From Nereocystis luetkeana (taxonomy: Eukaryota > Sar > Phaeophyceae > Laminariales > Laminariaceae): a stretch of 64,000 bases of DNA. Position 1 is the first letter of the stretch, and every line of letters starts with the position of its first letter. The notes under the pieces are model-generated. The model was not told the origin of the DNA, did no database searches, and worked only from the letters and a program-made list of their open reading frames with translations. The stretch covers positions 2,790,001 to 2,854,000 of the forward strand of contig JARUPZ010000036.1 of assembly GCA_031213475.1 (NCBI GenBank), given 5' to 3'. Position numbers and translations under genes: made by a program. Shown piece after piece: positions 11,816 through 23,754 of this stretch.

Positions 11816-14439
11816 AGTATCGTATATACGTATATATATACCAGGTACGAGTATGAGAGGGGTGTAGGAAGGAGCACTATTAATACCTACTACTACTGTA
11901 CTACTCAGCCGCGGGCGGGGGAGAGATATCGATCGGTCTCCCAGCAGATTGATGGTGAACCTCAGAGCCTCCCCTGCCCTTTCTTTGACGGCGAGGTCTT
12001 TGGGACGGAATGGTATAAAAATATAAAATATAATATATATATACTTCGAGTATATACACTCGTCGAGGTGTTCTACGAAATAGGTTCCCCCTTAATTTTC
12101 TGAGCCTCCTCACTCAAGGAGCTCCACATTCCTCACCCGAAACCTGACTTCATTCAGCAAAAAAAATCAAATTGCGTCTCGATGAGTAATTCCATAGCCA
12201 GCCCAAGTATACAGGCACGTCATATATATATATATATTATATATATATATATATATGGAAGCAGGATTGGCATTATTACGACGATTTTCGGTTTAGGAGC
12301 CCTATCCCTCAGGATTTTTTTTTTTCAAGGGAAAAAAATGCGCTGCACCCCTATCGTTGAACGCGTCACACCTCGTACCGTACATAAATAGGTGCACACC
12401 ACGTCGATCTACACCCCTTATTTTCGATTCTTCTGGGGAACCTACCTGGCAAACCACGGAAAACATGCACCTGGTGTATGTTTTGGGGGGCGAACGCCTA
12501 TCAAAAAGCGAAAATATTCTAAAAAATAATATTAGTCATGGTCGACCCCGTGTCCTCAGCGACACGCCAAAGCACAAGGCGCTCTAGTACCTGCTGTAGT
12601 ACTGTAGCTAGCTGCTGAACCATGTGGTACTGGGGTAAACGACCGATCGACTGTGTCTAACCCAGAGAACGCATCATAAAGTAGGTAGGTACGAGTATGC
12701 ACTCCTCGTTCGTGTAGTTTCATACCAGGTTAGGTGTATGTTTACGCTCTCTCTGAAAAAAAAAAAAAAATCTGCGCTCGTCCGAGACCGAAGACGTCGT
12801 CGAAAACCCATACTTTCAGGCAACGTGCGAGTGAGTGGCGAATCGGTCACGGGTACTGCGGGGTGTGTACATGAGACCTCGTGAACAACCTACATTTCCT
12901 TTGTAAATATTAGGTCATCGGTGATGCCTCTCCCCACATAGTTCCCCTGATGACGTTGGGGTTAGGCTGCCGCACCACGCATGCATGCGTATGACTCAGA
13001 GTGCTAGTTTCAATTACGGAATGCCTGGTACCTGGTAGGAGATACTGGAGCTGGTGGTTTTGAAATTTTAGTTTTATCTATGTTCCTTTATTCCTTTGTT
13101 CGCATTGGGAATCTTAACGTTTTTTATTTTGATTCCCTCCTACGACAATATTATTACGAGTATGAGTCGTGAATCACATCCGGGGTCGCGTATCGTAGCT
13201 GGCTCTCCTTCCTCCTGCGCACCACGGTTTGTGCCTTGGTTTTAATCGCGACAAGACTTCAGCACAGCACTAAAAGCATCGCCGGTTCGCCTCCAATTAA
13301 TTGAGCTTATTACCCACCACGCTATAGTATGCGCTCTCAGCATTCGAATCCCCCGTATTGCTCTTCTACTGGGTATTGACCGTTACATAATACAACTATA
13401 TCCCAGTTCGACGGAGACGTCGACCTGCTCGACTGTGTAGTCCACTAGATCGATCGAACCCTACACATCAACCTCGACTGTAACCTACCGCCGAACTCCT
13501 GCTCGCTGCTGCCGTCGCCGTAATAAATAGGCGAGGCTGTAAACGTCGTGGATAGGGTGCGGTCGTCGAAGCATTGATTGTGAGGGAACACGTGTTCAGA
13601 TCTCGTGGCTACCTTGTACCGGGTACCAGGTACCTGGTATGTACGTACCCGCACTCGCACGAAGCTCTACGACTCCGTGTTCATGTACCAAGCACCCCTG
13701 GTATATATTATGATATCAAAGCGTCGCGGAAATACGTAGATAGATCAGTGTTGGTGTTTCTCACGTAAAAAAAACTAATTTTCTATCATTCCACCGTTGG
13801 CACACCCAGAGTGTCCGTGCATATTCCCCATCGTTGATAGATACTACAAACAAGGTCGGTGGTCACAGCAATACTGCTGCAGTTGAGACCAACCAGCCGG
13901 GAGGCCGACGTACAAGATCACTCCCGCGCGCAAAGCAGAGCAAGCAGCATACTATTAATACATCCAGCACACGACACACGGTAAAAAATGAAGAAAAGCG
14001 CCATACAATTAAATTGTAAACGAATCAATGACAAGAATCATGACAGGCAGTTCGTTGGGAACCTGGTTGGAATGACAATGAGGTTGGATGTACGAGTACA
14101 GTATTATACTTGTTTTACGTATCCATGCCTTCTTGTACAATAGTCGTCCTTTTTTCCTCTTGCCCTCGTATATATTAGTATTCATTACCTAGATCGGGGG
14201 TCACACAGCAGCAGGCTTTCCTCCCCCCTCTCTCTGCAGTACGGCATGCACTTCATTTTTATCGAGAAGACTTCATTCAGCCCTTTGTTACCTTGTCGAC
14301 TTGCGTCGCTTTTAAGGGTTAAATGTAGCGCCCGTAGGCAAATCGAACACTAAAACACATTATTCAACATGATATTATTCAGATTCGTTGTAGTACTACT
14401 ACTGTAGTAGGTAAAATCAACACGCGTATTTCCACTCAC
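11816..14439. other. Intergenic with simple repeats
   Basis: The stretch contains AT repeats (about 12,221-12,256), a 14-A run near 12,757 and, at 13,626-13,639, the palindrome ACCAGGTACCTGGT. Frames of up to 100 codons have no motifs. Confidence 0.5.
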
Positions 14440-14722
14440 GATTTTCAGGAAGGTGAAAACTGACATATATATGCTGTTCCTTTACGACGTCGACGGCCGG
14501 GCCCGGTTCGATAACGGCAGCCCTTGACTTCACTTCTTCTTGCGAAAGGTTCGGTGATCGAAAAACACCATCACCGGTAGAAAAAGTGTCCTGACGAATA
14601 CCCTTGTTGTTGTTGAAGTCATTGACGGGTGCCGCGGCTGCAGGGACTACCACCGCGCCGCCCTGCGTTACTCGGTCCACTTTAGAAGCGACGGCTCGGA
14701 TCGTGGGCCACGGCGATGGCAT
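14440..14722 (-). CDS. Candidate exon of unknown gene
   Basis: A minus-strand frame of 165 codons covers 14,417-14,914. Its part from the ATG at 14,722 has an amino-acid mix unlike the low-complexity frames around it (SKVDRVTQGG, QDTFSTGDGVFRSPNLSQEE). It reaches a strong splice donor, AATC|GTGAGT, at 14,440/14,439. No domain is recognised. It could be the 5' exon of a gene running leftward, but no partner exon was found, and a chance frame is still possible. Confidence 0.3.
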
Positions 14723-15815
14723 CGTGCTACTTACTACTGCAGTATGTCGAACCTGAGACGGGAGAGTAGCGTGGGGCACTGCGTGGTCAGTACATACCCG
14801 ATTATTAAGTGGTGTTGTGTCTACGTGGTTCCGACGCCCGTACCTGGCGTGCGTCAATATGTATGCATCGATCGTCGTCGGTCCTGAGGACACGGGTGCT
14901 ACAGCAGCAGGCACCGCCGCACAGTACCATCGCCCCCAGCCTCTACTCTACAGGCCCGAAAATCGTTTGGTGGGCGTTGGAGACTTCTTTCCGAGGCACT
15001 TTTGTACCCCAGAGCTCTTGGGGTCTGTTCTGTGACCACGGACTACTCTGCAATTTTTTGGCGACTAGGGAATACAGCAAAACACAATAACTACTATTAT
15101 TGTAAAGGGTTCGGGCATATATCCAAACGACCCCCCTTCGAGCATGGGTGACATCGTTGCAATTGTTCGTTTTACCTCCAGTAAATAAAAAACGGTACAG
15201 GACAGTATAGATAGGTGCTCTACAACTGTACGGTACTACGCGAAAACACCCCGGTACATAGCTAATGGGTGGAGTGATCATGGAAAGAAACTTACGAGGT
15301 CTCCGCTTTTTTCCTCTCTCCTACCGGCGCAGGGTGTTGTCTTCCAAGGAAACAAGGCCACCCGGTTTGTTTAGACTGTCAAGCAAGATTGATGTCGGGG
15401 GTTCGAGTCCCCTTAATAATATGGGGAATATTATTTTTGCAGGACATTGGCTGTGACTGCCGAGAGCGCCTGTTATGCGCTGTGTGCTCCTCACTTTTAA
15501 GCCTTTTTTCTACCCGTGGGCATCCAACACACCCAGAGTCTACGATGGTTCTTCATTCTAGAGAGATACCAGCTCCGTGGTTAGCACAACAACGACACAT
15601 ATGTATGTACTACGAGTACCTTGAAACGCTATAAACAGAGCAGACAATGCAAGGCTATGACATCGCACTGACTGGGTACGACAGGCACGACATACACGCT
15701 AGCAATCCCGATACCAACAATACCTTAGGCAGGCCCAAATCGACGTGCGACGACGAGGGAACAATGTGCTTAAGCCTCTGCTCGCTCAACGCACAAGGGG
15801 TGTAGTACCGAAGTG

Positions 15816-15900
15816 AGGAGGGGGCAACTATGTGACCCCGGGTATGAGTGACGACTGCATTCGCTTCGAAGAGGCCAGAGAAAAGACGGCCGAAAAAAAA
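15816..15900 (+). mobile_element. SINE 3' fragment
   Basis: The block 'ctatgtgaccccgggtatgagtgacga' matches the 3' part of the SINE at 7,190-7,200 and 20,800-20,820 with few changes, and an A run closes it at 15,893-15,900. Upstream, 15,670-15,712 holds an inverted copy of the short 'tgtcgtgcctgtcgtaccca' tail that also follows the LINE 3' UTRs. Confidence 0.5.
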
Positions 15901-15999
15901 CAATGCGATGGAAATAAACGAAAAAATACCTAGTAATACGATTTGTTATGCCCCCCTCAAAGAAGACGGTAAGAGAGCCCGAAGGTCCCGTTGGCTATT

Positions 16000-16052
16000 T
16001 TACTCCTACTCCTACTACTACTACTACAGTACTACTACTACTACTACTATAA

Positions 16053-16099
<47 letters not shown>

Positions 16100-16105
16100 C
16101 TACTC

Positions 16106-16139
<34 letters not shown>

Positions 16140-16171
16140 CTACTACTACTACTACTACCTACTACTACTAC

Positions 16172-16242
<71 letters not shown>
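16000..16242 (+). repeat. (TAC)n microsatellite
   Basis: About 240 bases of TAC repeats, with occasional TACC and TACTCC interruptions. A second short TAC run lies at 16,336-16,358. Polyserine/threonine/tyrosine frames across it are artefacts of the repeat. Confidence 0.95.
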
Positions 16243-16359
16243 ATACAGTAATATGCAGTCGCATTCGCCCCAACCAAATGGCGTATCTTTGTTTGGAACA
16301 CTATTCTTGCAACCTGTTTCCAAGTACGTAATCAGTACTACTACTACTACTACTACTGC

Positions 16360-17517
16360 CATTACAGTACCACATACATCAAGCTAAATGGCTTGCCGCC
16401 AGTGCAAGTGCTACCAAACCTGAAAAAAAACTCAAGCGCGTGCAGTTATTAATAGTTGTAGGTGCCACAACAGTAGGCGCCGTACGCTTGTGGCTATCAC
16501 TCACGAACACTAAATATGTTGCCGTACTCACTCACTCGCGTCTAGAGCAATCATATCAATAGTGTAGAGCTACAGCAGGGGTGCCTACTGTCTGTGGACG
16601 CTAGCCTGCTAGAACGGCAGCCAATACGATCAGCGGTGCTATGCGGTTGATAGTGATACTACTGCAGGAATGTAGCTGCAGAAATCACACTTACTTCCCA
16701 ATCAAAGACATCCCAGATCACACGAACACACCTGGAATAATAGTTGCTGGGGTGCCGTCTCGACACGCAAGATAAAGACGTGAATTATTAGTACTTTTTG
16801 TGTGTTGTTGTTCGAGGCCAAGCACCCTGATATCAGCGAACCTATGCCCCCCCCGCCTGTTTGGAATACATTCTTACAGCGAGTAGACCACAGTCGATGC
16901 TGTTGCACCTGTCTGTGTGTACGCTGGGCGTTGCTCGTTGGTTACGCCGTAGACCTGAAGATCTGTGGACGGATTTTGTAAGTAAGTGAGTGACTGAGTT
17001 CACTGTCTGACGCGTGTCGATTGCGAAGAATGAAAAACAGGCTACATGACATGTATGTGGTGCTGCTGTGTTAGTCGACGTATTTATATACATACGTACC
17101 GCGGGTGTGGTTCGTCCCGCAAAAAAATCCTGGAATTTGATGTCAACTGAAACGTGCCTCTAATAATGATGGGAAAATTGTAAAATGAAACGCATGTATG
17201 GATATACCAGTAGTATGTGTTTAGTTTATCATGCGGTTGGAACTTATTTCTCAACCCGCCGATCGTTTTATACGTACGTGAGGGACACACGGAATATTCT
17301 TCCACTACTCGCGATTTGAAAACAAACCGAAAGTCATCAAACTTTATCGTACATCAGGAACAAGGCACTTGCGCATCAACATTTATTTCTGTTGTTTATG
17401 CTCCAGACATACCCGCCGTACCTTCGTGGATATTACAAGGGTTCCGCATGGGTGCCTGGCGCCACCCACGCTCCAGACGGGGAAGTATACTTCAGCGCCA
17501 ATTCGAGATTTTTTTTT
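16360..17517. other. Intergenic, no gene recognised
   Basis: Only short frames without motifs were seen, and no repeat family of this window was recognised here. Confidence 0.4.
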
Positions 17518-17790
17518 TCAGCAATTTAAATACGCAGTTCGATCTTTGTACGAACAGGACCAGGTCAATGCCAAGTGGTGCAGAAATAAATGAGGCTTTG
17601 CCGACCTTCAGTAGTTCTCGGTTTTTGTAACTAACTGCTGTCTCACTCGAATTATTGTAAACCAACTTTTACTTTACTTTTTTTATGGCAATCTTTTGCG
17701 ACGTTGTTTCGGTCCTTTTCAGCGATCTCTGAAGCCGAAAAATCAGAACCGTCTATTATTTTGGGACAGAAAATTATCGATACCTTCTTT
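17518..17790 (+). repeat. Dispersed repeat RB, copy 1
   Basis: This aligns with 19,655-19,905. Shared blocks include 'gccaagtggtgcag', 'ccttcagtagttctcggtttt', 'tttcagcgatctctgaagcc' and the following 'gtc(a)gaa'. Copies differ at many positions and by indels. Unknown family; no terminal repeats could be defined. Confidence 0.65.
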
Positions 17791-18029
17791 GATCTTAGCT
17801 CTTATGGGGCAGACATCAGCTCAGTTCTAACAGGTTTCTCACATTTATTTCTCAGAACTGTGATTACTTGGAATGTGTGTACCATAGTACTGCTGTCCTT
17901 TATTTATCCAGTTAGTTGCCAAGTACCCCATACCCACGCCGAAGTATCACACCTATCTACGGCGAGCTGTACCTACTGCCAACAGCGCGTACCATGCAGA
18001 AGAGATGGGATATGTTCTTCACATGGAAA

Positions 18030-18185
18030 CAATAGCAGCAGCAGCAGTAGTAGCAGCAGCACAACACACCACTGCTGCTGCTGGTGCTACTGCTGCTGCT
18101 GTATGTAGACGCAGCCTCAGCACCAGTAGGAGCACTACAACAGAAGAAGCAGCAGCTGCAGCAGCATCGCAGCCAACAACATGTC
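18030..18185. repeat. Interrupted CAG/CTG trinucleotide tract
   Basis: Interspersed CAG/GCA runs on the plus strand, with CTG runs in the middle (18,070-18,100). The region can form hairpins. Alanine- or serine-rich frames across it are artefacts. Confidence 0.8.
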
Positions 18186-18940
18186 AGCTTGCAGTAACCG
18201 CTCAAATCACTGAGAGTGCAGGAGGAGGTGTTGCGCGTACTGTACCAGTATACGCACATTGTCTATAAAATAAACTCACGACTACAGGTATTAATAGTAA
18301 TCGCAGAATATTTCACCCGAGATGCTGCGAGTATGAGCAGTATCGAGCACCTGACACCTTATAATATATATGTGGTACCCGAAATCGATCGGTAACACAG
18401 AACAACAACCCGACAACCGGAAAGTATATACTGCTAACAGTGAGTGGCAGAATTCTCAATGTGGACCCGGAAATATTCATGTTGAATATTCGTGAAGCAC
18501 ACGCAGCACAGTATGCCCAGCAGCACAGAACCCCGACATATTGCAAATACCCGCAGTGGGAGCAAGAATAATTCTCGAACCTCCGATTACCTCCAGTAGT
18601 GCTCACCAAACACCTTGACGTGTATTTTCACTAGAAAACGACGAGGCGAATATCTTATATTGCAGTATACTGGTGCCCGGTACCCGCTACGAAGGATCGT
18701 ATCTTAAACCGGGACCTTACAGGCCCAATTTCTTCAGTAGATATACCCAGCCTCTGGAAGAGTGTTTTTTCAAAGGGAAAAACGTCTGCTGGGAGTACGA
18801 CCGAATGGGTGTTCGAAACATATCTTTGGAAGCTGCGTGATACGTCAGACACTCATCGGGCGCGCTTGTGGTGGATATTTGGTTCCGCTTTGTACATATG
18901 AGAAGTAGAACACCTCCGAACTACTGTACTGACGCTGCTT

Positions 18941-19135
18941 CAGGAGTACTCGTATCTCAATGCACCTTCAGAGATCAGACCTTGCAGTAGACAGTCTGAG
19001 CATGTAGGACCATGCATGATATCCTCCGATGCGATTGGTCGGTTTTTCTTGTCGAACTGACAACGCTCCGACGAAATAATCCTACTTGCCAACTATACCT
19101 CCCTTCAGTTCGACCGGCAAAGACAAAGCTTTGTA
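18941..19135 (+). repeat. Local direct repeat RC, unit 1
   Basis: This aligns with 19,302-19,505. Shared blocks include 'agtactcgtat.tcaatgc', 'agagatcagacc', 'gcatgta.gacca', 'tgatatcctc.gatg' and 'tcggtttttctt'. The two units lie in direct orientation, 360 bp apart, with a MITE between them. Confidence 0.75.
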
Positions 19136-19196
19136 CGTACATATTCGACGTAAAATGTCTCTGGGCTACAGTTACTGTAGAGCTGTTGCTGTGGAA

Positions 19197-19301
19197 TTAC
19201 GGGGGGGGGGCGTAGTTAATAGGGCCCATGTTATACACGAAAACCTATATATTTACCCACTTCTTCTACAAACAATATTTGGTGCTATTTTTCTCCCGTA
19301 T
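19197..19301 (+). mobile_element. 105-bp TA MITE, copy 2 (decayed)
   Basis: Same length and core as the other copies, but with more substitutions: the left flank is AA instead of TA and the last base of the right inverted repeat is changed. TA remains at 19,302-19,303. The right end abuts repeat RC unit 2. Confidence 0.8.
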
Positions 19302-19505
19302 TAGTACTCGTATTTCAATGCGTCTCCAGTCCAGAGATCAGACCCTGCAGCAGCACAAGACAGCCCGAGCATGTACGACCACCCGGTATGATATCCTCTG
19401 ACGATGTAATTAGTCGGTTTTTCTTATCGGATATCAACAACGCCCGGAAAAAATCATGCTCTCCAATAACCTTCATTCCATTGCACCGGCGAAAACAAAT
19501 GACGT
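19302..19505 (+). repeat. Local direct repeat RC, unit 2
   Basis: Partner of 18,941-19,135. Its left edge coincides with the MITE right end. Confidence 0.75.
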
Positions 19506-19654
19506 GCCGCAAGTGAAAACACCAAATCACCGGGATACCAGTTATCTGGTACCAAGAACGGCGCGATACCCCGAGAAGGCGCGTGCAGTCGACCCGCGAA
19601 GAGAGAGGAGCAAGGGAAGGCACAGCCACGGAGTAATTTGTGATTACTTTCAAG

Positions 19655-19905
19655 CAAGCTAACATACATACACCATTCGATCGTATTGCGAACAGGATCT
19701 GATGCAGGTTAAATAAAGCCAAGTAGTGCAGGAAAAATGGCAAAGCCGAACTTCAGTCCTCGGTTTTAATTTTTGTATTCACGCGCACCAAAGACCAATT
19801 TTTAGGTGGACTTTTTGCGACATAATTTCGTTAGTCGATTTCAGCGATCTCTGAAGCCCGAAGGTCAGAAAACCCGTACATTATGGGCCCGGAAAAAAAT
19901 CTACC
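19655..19905 (+). repeat. Dispersed repeat RB, copy 2
   Basis: Partner of 17,518-17,790 in the same orientation, about 2.1 kb downstream. Confidence 0.65.
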
Positions 19906-20269
19906 AGGTATACTTTTTTGAGGGCATTATTAGTCAATCATAGGTAGCCTTTTCGGTCGCTAATAGGTACACTGGGCATTTGTACCAAAAACAAAGCTTC
20001 CTGGCGCCGCCTGATATTTGGCCTGCGCTCCATCGTACCCACGAAGGGCTGAAAAGGCCAAGGTGCGCCTGCTTTCAGCTATCCAATTTATGTGTCACCT
20101 TTTCTCTACTACTACTACCGAAATAGAGACCAAAGACTGCGGAAATAGCAGGAGCGGTGACAGCTTATTGAGATTTATCCGCTGTTTTCAAGCAAACTAC
20201 TGGTGTCAATACTCCTACATACATACGTCTGTGGGGAGCTGGGTATAAAAAAAAGTACGATATTGTTGG

Positions 20270-20873
20270 CGGTGTGCTCTCAGCGCTCCTAGTAAATAAA
20301 GCGGTTTTGGACGTACTTTTCGCATGTTTCGTGCTAGCGCGCGGCAGAGTCTATATCTCGGCCCGAAAATCCCCCATCATCGTCATCTCCGCCCCCAACC
20401 GTGTCGGGGCCGGCCTCGGGCGTGCTTGCACAGCATCTGGCCGGTTGTGCTGTGCTCGTCTTTTTACAGAAACATGTCACACGCGTCAGCTATGAGCTAT
20501 GAGTCGGAGTAGTTGAGTGGTCAATAATGCTCTATTTTTGCAAGCTACCGGTACGTGATGTATCACAGTCTCGTCGCAAAGATTTTGGTCGAGTGTCTAA
20601 CTTTTTGCCATGTATGTATGTATGTCTGGGCTACATATGTCCCGTCAAACCCTCTTCTAACATATTATATATACCTGGTACTATTTTTTTTAATTAATTG
20701 GGATATCCTTGACAGCTATCCGTCACGGGGAAAACATGCTGTCAACCAACATATATATATATACCGTAGCGGGAAGGGGGGAGAAGAGCCTGCTATGTGA
20801 CCCCGGATCTGAGTTACGAGTTGGAAGGAGAGAGAGAAGAAGATGTGCGAAGATAATGAATGGGATGGAAAAA

Positions 20874-20907
<34 letters not shown>

Positions 20908-21560
20908 TATATTTATTTATATTCGCTCGTGACGGTAAAAAGGTTTTGTTTTCGATGCCAGCACCCGGATTGGACCTCTTCTCCTTCGGCCGAAACTGGA
21001 GAGGATACAGCCTCCGATGCGTTTGAAGGATCATGGCGGCAAGAGAGTGTGGGAAATATGTGCTGGGGTAAACGGTCTCGTGCTCGGCCGTTGCGCGTGC
21101 GTTGAGGGTTAGGCGTTGCAGAAACCGGTGTCAAATCAACGATTCGGGCTATTCTTTGTTGTTTGTGTAAAAGCATGGGTTTTCCTCACAGGTTTTGAGA
21201 TTCATTCGTAGGGTAGTATATATATTATGGTCGCGAAACGAGCGTCGCGAGCATCATTGGCTGGTGTTAACGCCGGGCGACCAGACTCCGTGAGAATCTG
21301 ATAGAGAGGACGTGAGCTTTGGTTTCGACTGAATCGGATGAGTCTAAGCCGCGAGAGAAGCCGTATGTACGACCGTGGTTGGTGGCGATGGCACGAAAGT
21401 TGTCTGCGATCTTTTTTGCTGTACACGCAGCAGACAGTATCATCACATACATGAAGCGTGTTTCTGTTGTGTCGAGAATGCGTTTTTCTTTTTTTTCTCT
21501 CGTAACGGCCAATCATATTTTGGAGTCAATGAAGTCGTACGTGTAATCGACGAGGTACGA
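20270..21560 (+). repeat. Long dispersed repeat RL, copy 1
   Basis: The segment matches 23,755-24,750 along its length. Shared blocks include 'gtgtcgggg.cggcctcgggcgtgcttg', 'gtcaac' junction sequence, 'ccagcacc..attgg.cctct.ctcctt', 'ggtcgcgaaacgagcgtc.cgagc' and 'gggcgaccagactcc'. It is interrupted at 20,750-20,922 by a SINE that copy 2 lacks. No protein domain is recognised in either strand, so the family is unknown. Interior drift suggests considerable age. Confidence 0.75.
20762..20891 (+). mobile_element. SINE 3' fragment inserted in repeat RL
   Basis: The 130-bp segment begins taccgtagcggg and ends in an A run plus (AT)n. It is about 95% identical by eye to 7,142-7,271. The paralogous copy of the host repeat at 24,205-24,225 runs straight through without it, so this is a true insertion of a 5'-truncated SINE. 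AT repeats on both sides obscure any target duplication. Confidence 0.85.
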
Positions 21561-21924
21561 CGACAATAATGCCGTTTTTCTTTTACACCCTCAGGCAGCT
21601 CCCCCCACGGAGTAGGTCAGCCTGCAGTTAGTTGCTGGCGCTTGCAGGAGTGATTGTTATGCCTTTCCTCGTCATGCCCCACCGCGCTACCCTGCCCCGA
21701 GTGCGGTACCGGGGTCGCCAATAATTGGGCGTGTGTGATATACTGCTTCCTGCTGATGTTACCGAAGCCGCTGCTACGTACCACCGCGGCTGTGCTGTTC
21801 TGCATCTGCTACTCACGCAGCTCCCCATAAATATGGAGCAAATCGGCCTGTGATAGGTTTCGTTACTAATCCTCGAGGGTGTGGTTGTTTATTATTTTGT
21901 TTACATGTTTTATAATCACTTTTC

Positions 21925-22190
21925 TATTTTCCAGGTTCTGGAGAAGCCGTGATCACAGGGTAGGCCCTTCTCCCCTCAGGTAAGTTCCTTCATTTTTATC
22001 GCGTAGAGGGTTCAGCAATTATTCCTATCATATATGGTCGTCGGTTTTTCATCGAGTTTTGCTAACTCACGACCTCGCCCTTTTCGCTCGTGGAGGTTTT
22101 ACGCGAGAAAGAGTTTCTTACGAGCACGCACTCGGTAAAAACTCGAACCAACAACTTGACTTTAGTAAGAAAGCGATTCACCTACTGCAA
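21925..22190 (-). mobile_element. Decayed tRNA-derived SINE
   Basis: On the minus strand the tRNA-like head (B box GGTTCGAGTTT near 22,150) is followed by a body that reaches 'gcgataaaaatgaagga' near 22,005 and 'gggagaagggcct' near 21,970. This is the same order as the full copy at 6,921-7,271. The tail has drifted and the A run is lost. This copy ties the head and tail modules into one family. Confidence 0.6.
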
Positions 22191-22295
22191 AGTGACCCTA
22201 TCGGGGACGCCATAATTCATTTCCTCGTCGTGTCCCAACGTGCTCCCCTGCCTCGACTGCTGTGCAAAATTTTAAAGGCAGCCTCAGGGGTGCAT

Positions 22296-22460
22296 GTTGT
22301 GCTACTGCTACTACTGCTGCTACTACCGCTGCTCTACTGCTGCTGCCCTGCTACTGTTATTTATTGCGCATTTTTTCCTCGTCGTGTGCCCAACTGAACT
22401 GCGGTTGTTGCTGCTGCAGTTATTTATTGCTGCGGCCGCCGCTTCTGCTGCCGCTGACGT
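22296..22460. repeat. Interrupted CTG/CTA trinucleotide tract
   Basis: CTG and CTA triplets with interruptions. The leucine- and cysteine-rich frames across it are artefacts. Confidence 0.75.
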
Positions 22461-23339
22461 TTATTATTTCTTTTTTATACCGAACCCAACCGTAACAGAT
22501 ACATACGACCGCGTACTACGTAGATGTTCGTTCCTGTTGGTTTAGCGCCTTGCATAAGAATGCATATATATTCGTCCAGCATGATGTATCACATATATAT
22601 CTACCGAAGGTATCACTGAGGTCGCGCCTCGTTCCCATTGGTTGCCATTATCAGTTCGTACCTGCTACTAAAAGTGTTGTGGTTCGCTGCTTGGTTGGGC
22701 ACTGCGTGTTGTTAAGCAGGCATAATATATATAATATATATATAACTGGCATGCACTGTACTGGTAATTCATGGTACTTGCGAGAGTTGAGCCGTTGCCA
22801 ATTGGTTTTGCACAGGAAAAGCAAACATACGCGATATATTCCTCCCCCCGCATCATCTGCAGGCAATCAATGCTTATCCAGCCAAGCCTGCCGACCCCAA
22901 GGCTTCAGGGTCTTCTGGTCCACCTTCGAGCGAGCTCATAGCTCTATTGTACCCCTCACTGTTGCTGCAGCGAACCAACTATACACAGGTATATGTGCCC
23001 CCTTGGCACTCAACGTAGTTTTCTAGGATGTACCTGGTATTAAGGAAGACCTTGTACTAAGGGTCATTCTTGTCGGAGAGCTTTTTGTCCATATTATCGA
23101 CATTTTTTTCGCGCAATTTTTCAATCTTCCATATTTTCCTGTTTTTTTTTTTCATAATAATATATTGGAATGTTAACGAACTTGATATTTTTGCTTCTTC
23201 TTTCTGGAGAATTTCACGAATATATTACAGTGACAGAACGCCTCCGTATATCGAGACATATTATCTCCAATTATTTCCAAACTTTGGAAATTAATTTAGG
23301 AAAAAACGCTCTCCGATAAGAATGAGCCTATCTAAGCAG

Positions 23340-23575
23340 AGCGGGGGGAGGAGGAGTCTCTCTAATGCCCCTGATCCCTCGTGCATCAAGCAGGGGGGCG
23401 GGCCGGCCCTTTGTCATCCTCTAATTCCCCTTTTTTTATCAAGCAGCGGCGGGGGCGACTCTCTGCCTTCTCTGACCTTTGTATCACACTAGGGGGGGGG
23501 GGGGTGTCTCTCTGTCACCCCCTGATTCCAATGTATTCAGATAATAACCAGACGTAGGGGGGGGGGCGGATCGTG
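23340..23575. repeat. Degenerate ~70-bp G-tract tandem repeat
   Basis: Three loosely repeated units each carry a G8-G13 run, then 'gtctctct' and a 'ccctgat.cc...atcaagca'-like segment. G runs lie near 23,342, 23,391, 23,494 and 23,557. The unit is too diverged for exact borders. Confidence 0.5.
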
Positions 23576-23754
23576 CCAGGTACCCCGCCCGCCCTGTCGG
23601 GACATTCGAAGTATGTATGTGTAAAAAATCAAGGTTTGGGGGCGAAAAATGATGATACGGCTGCCCGTATATATTTATATATATATATATATATATATAT
23701 AAGAAAAAGGTAGAGATAATTCGAAGTATGTGTATGTATATATTATATTTTTGG

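Noticed and set aside
15370-15425. tRNA-like B box 'gggttcgagtcccc'
   Set aside because: The T arm pairs, but no matching acceptor stem or A box lies at the right distance upstream.
15848-16387. 179-codon and overlapping frames across the TAC array, and the 100-162-codon poly-Thr/Ser/Leu/Val frames at 56,008-56,559
   Set aside because: They are produced by the triplet repeat being open in several frames on both strands; no flanking coding signal.
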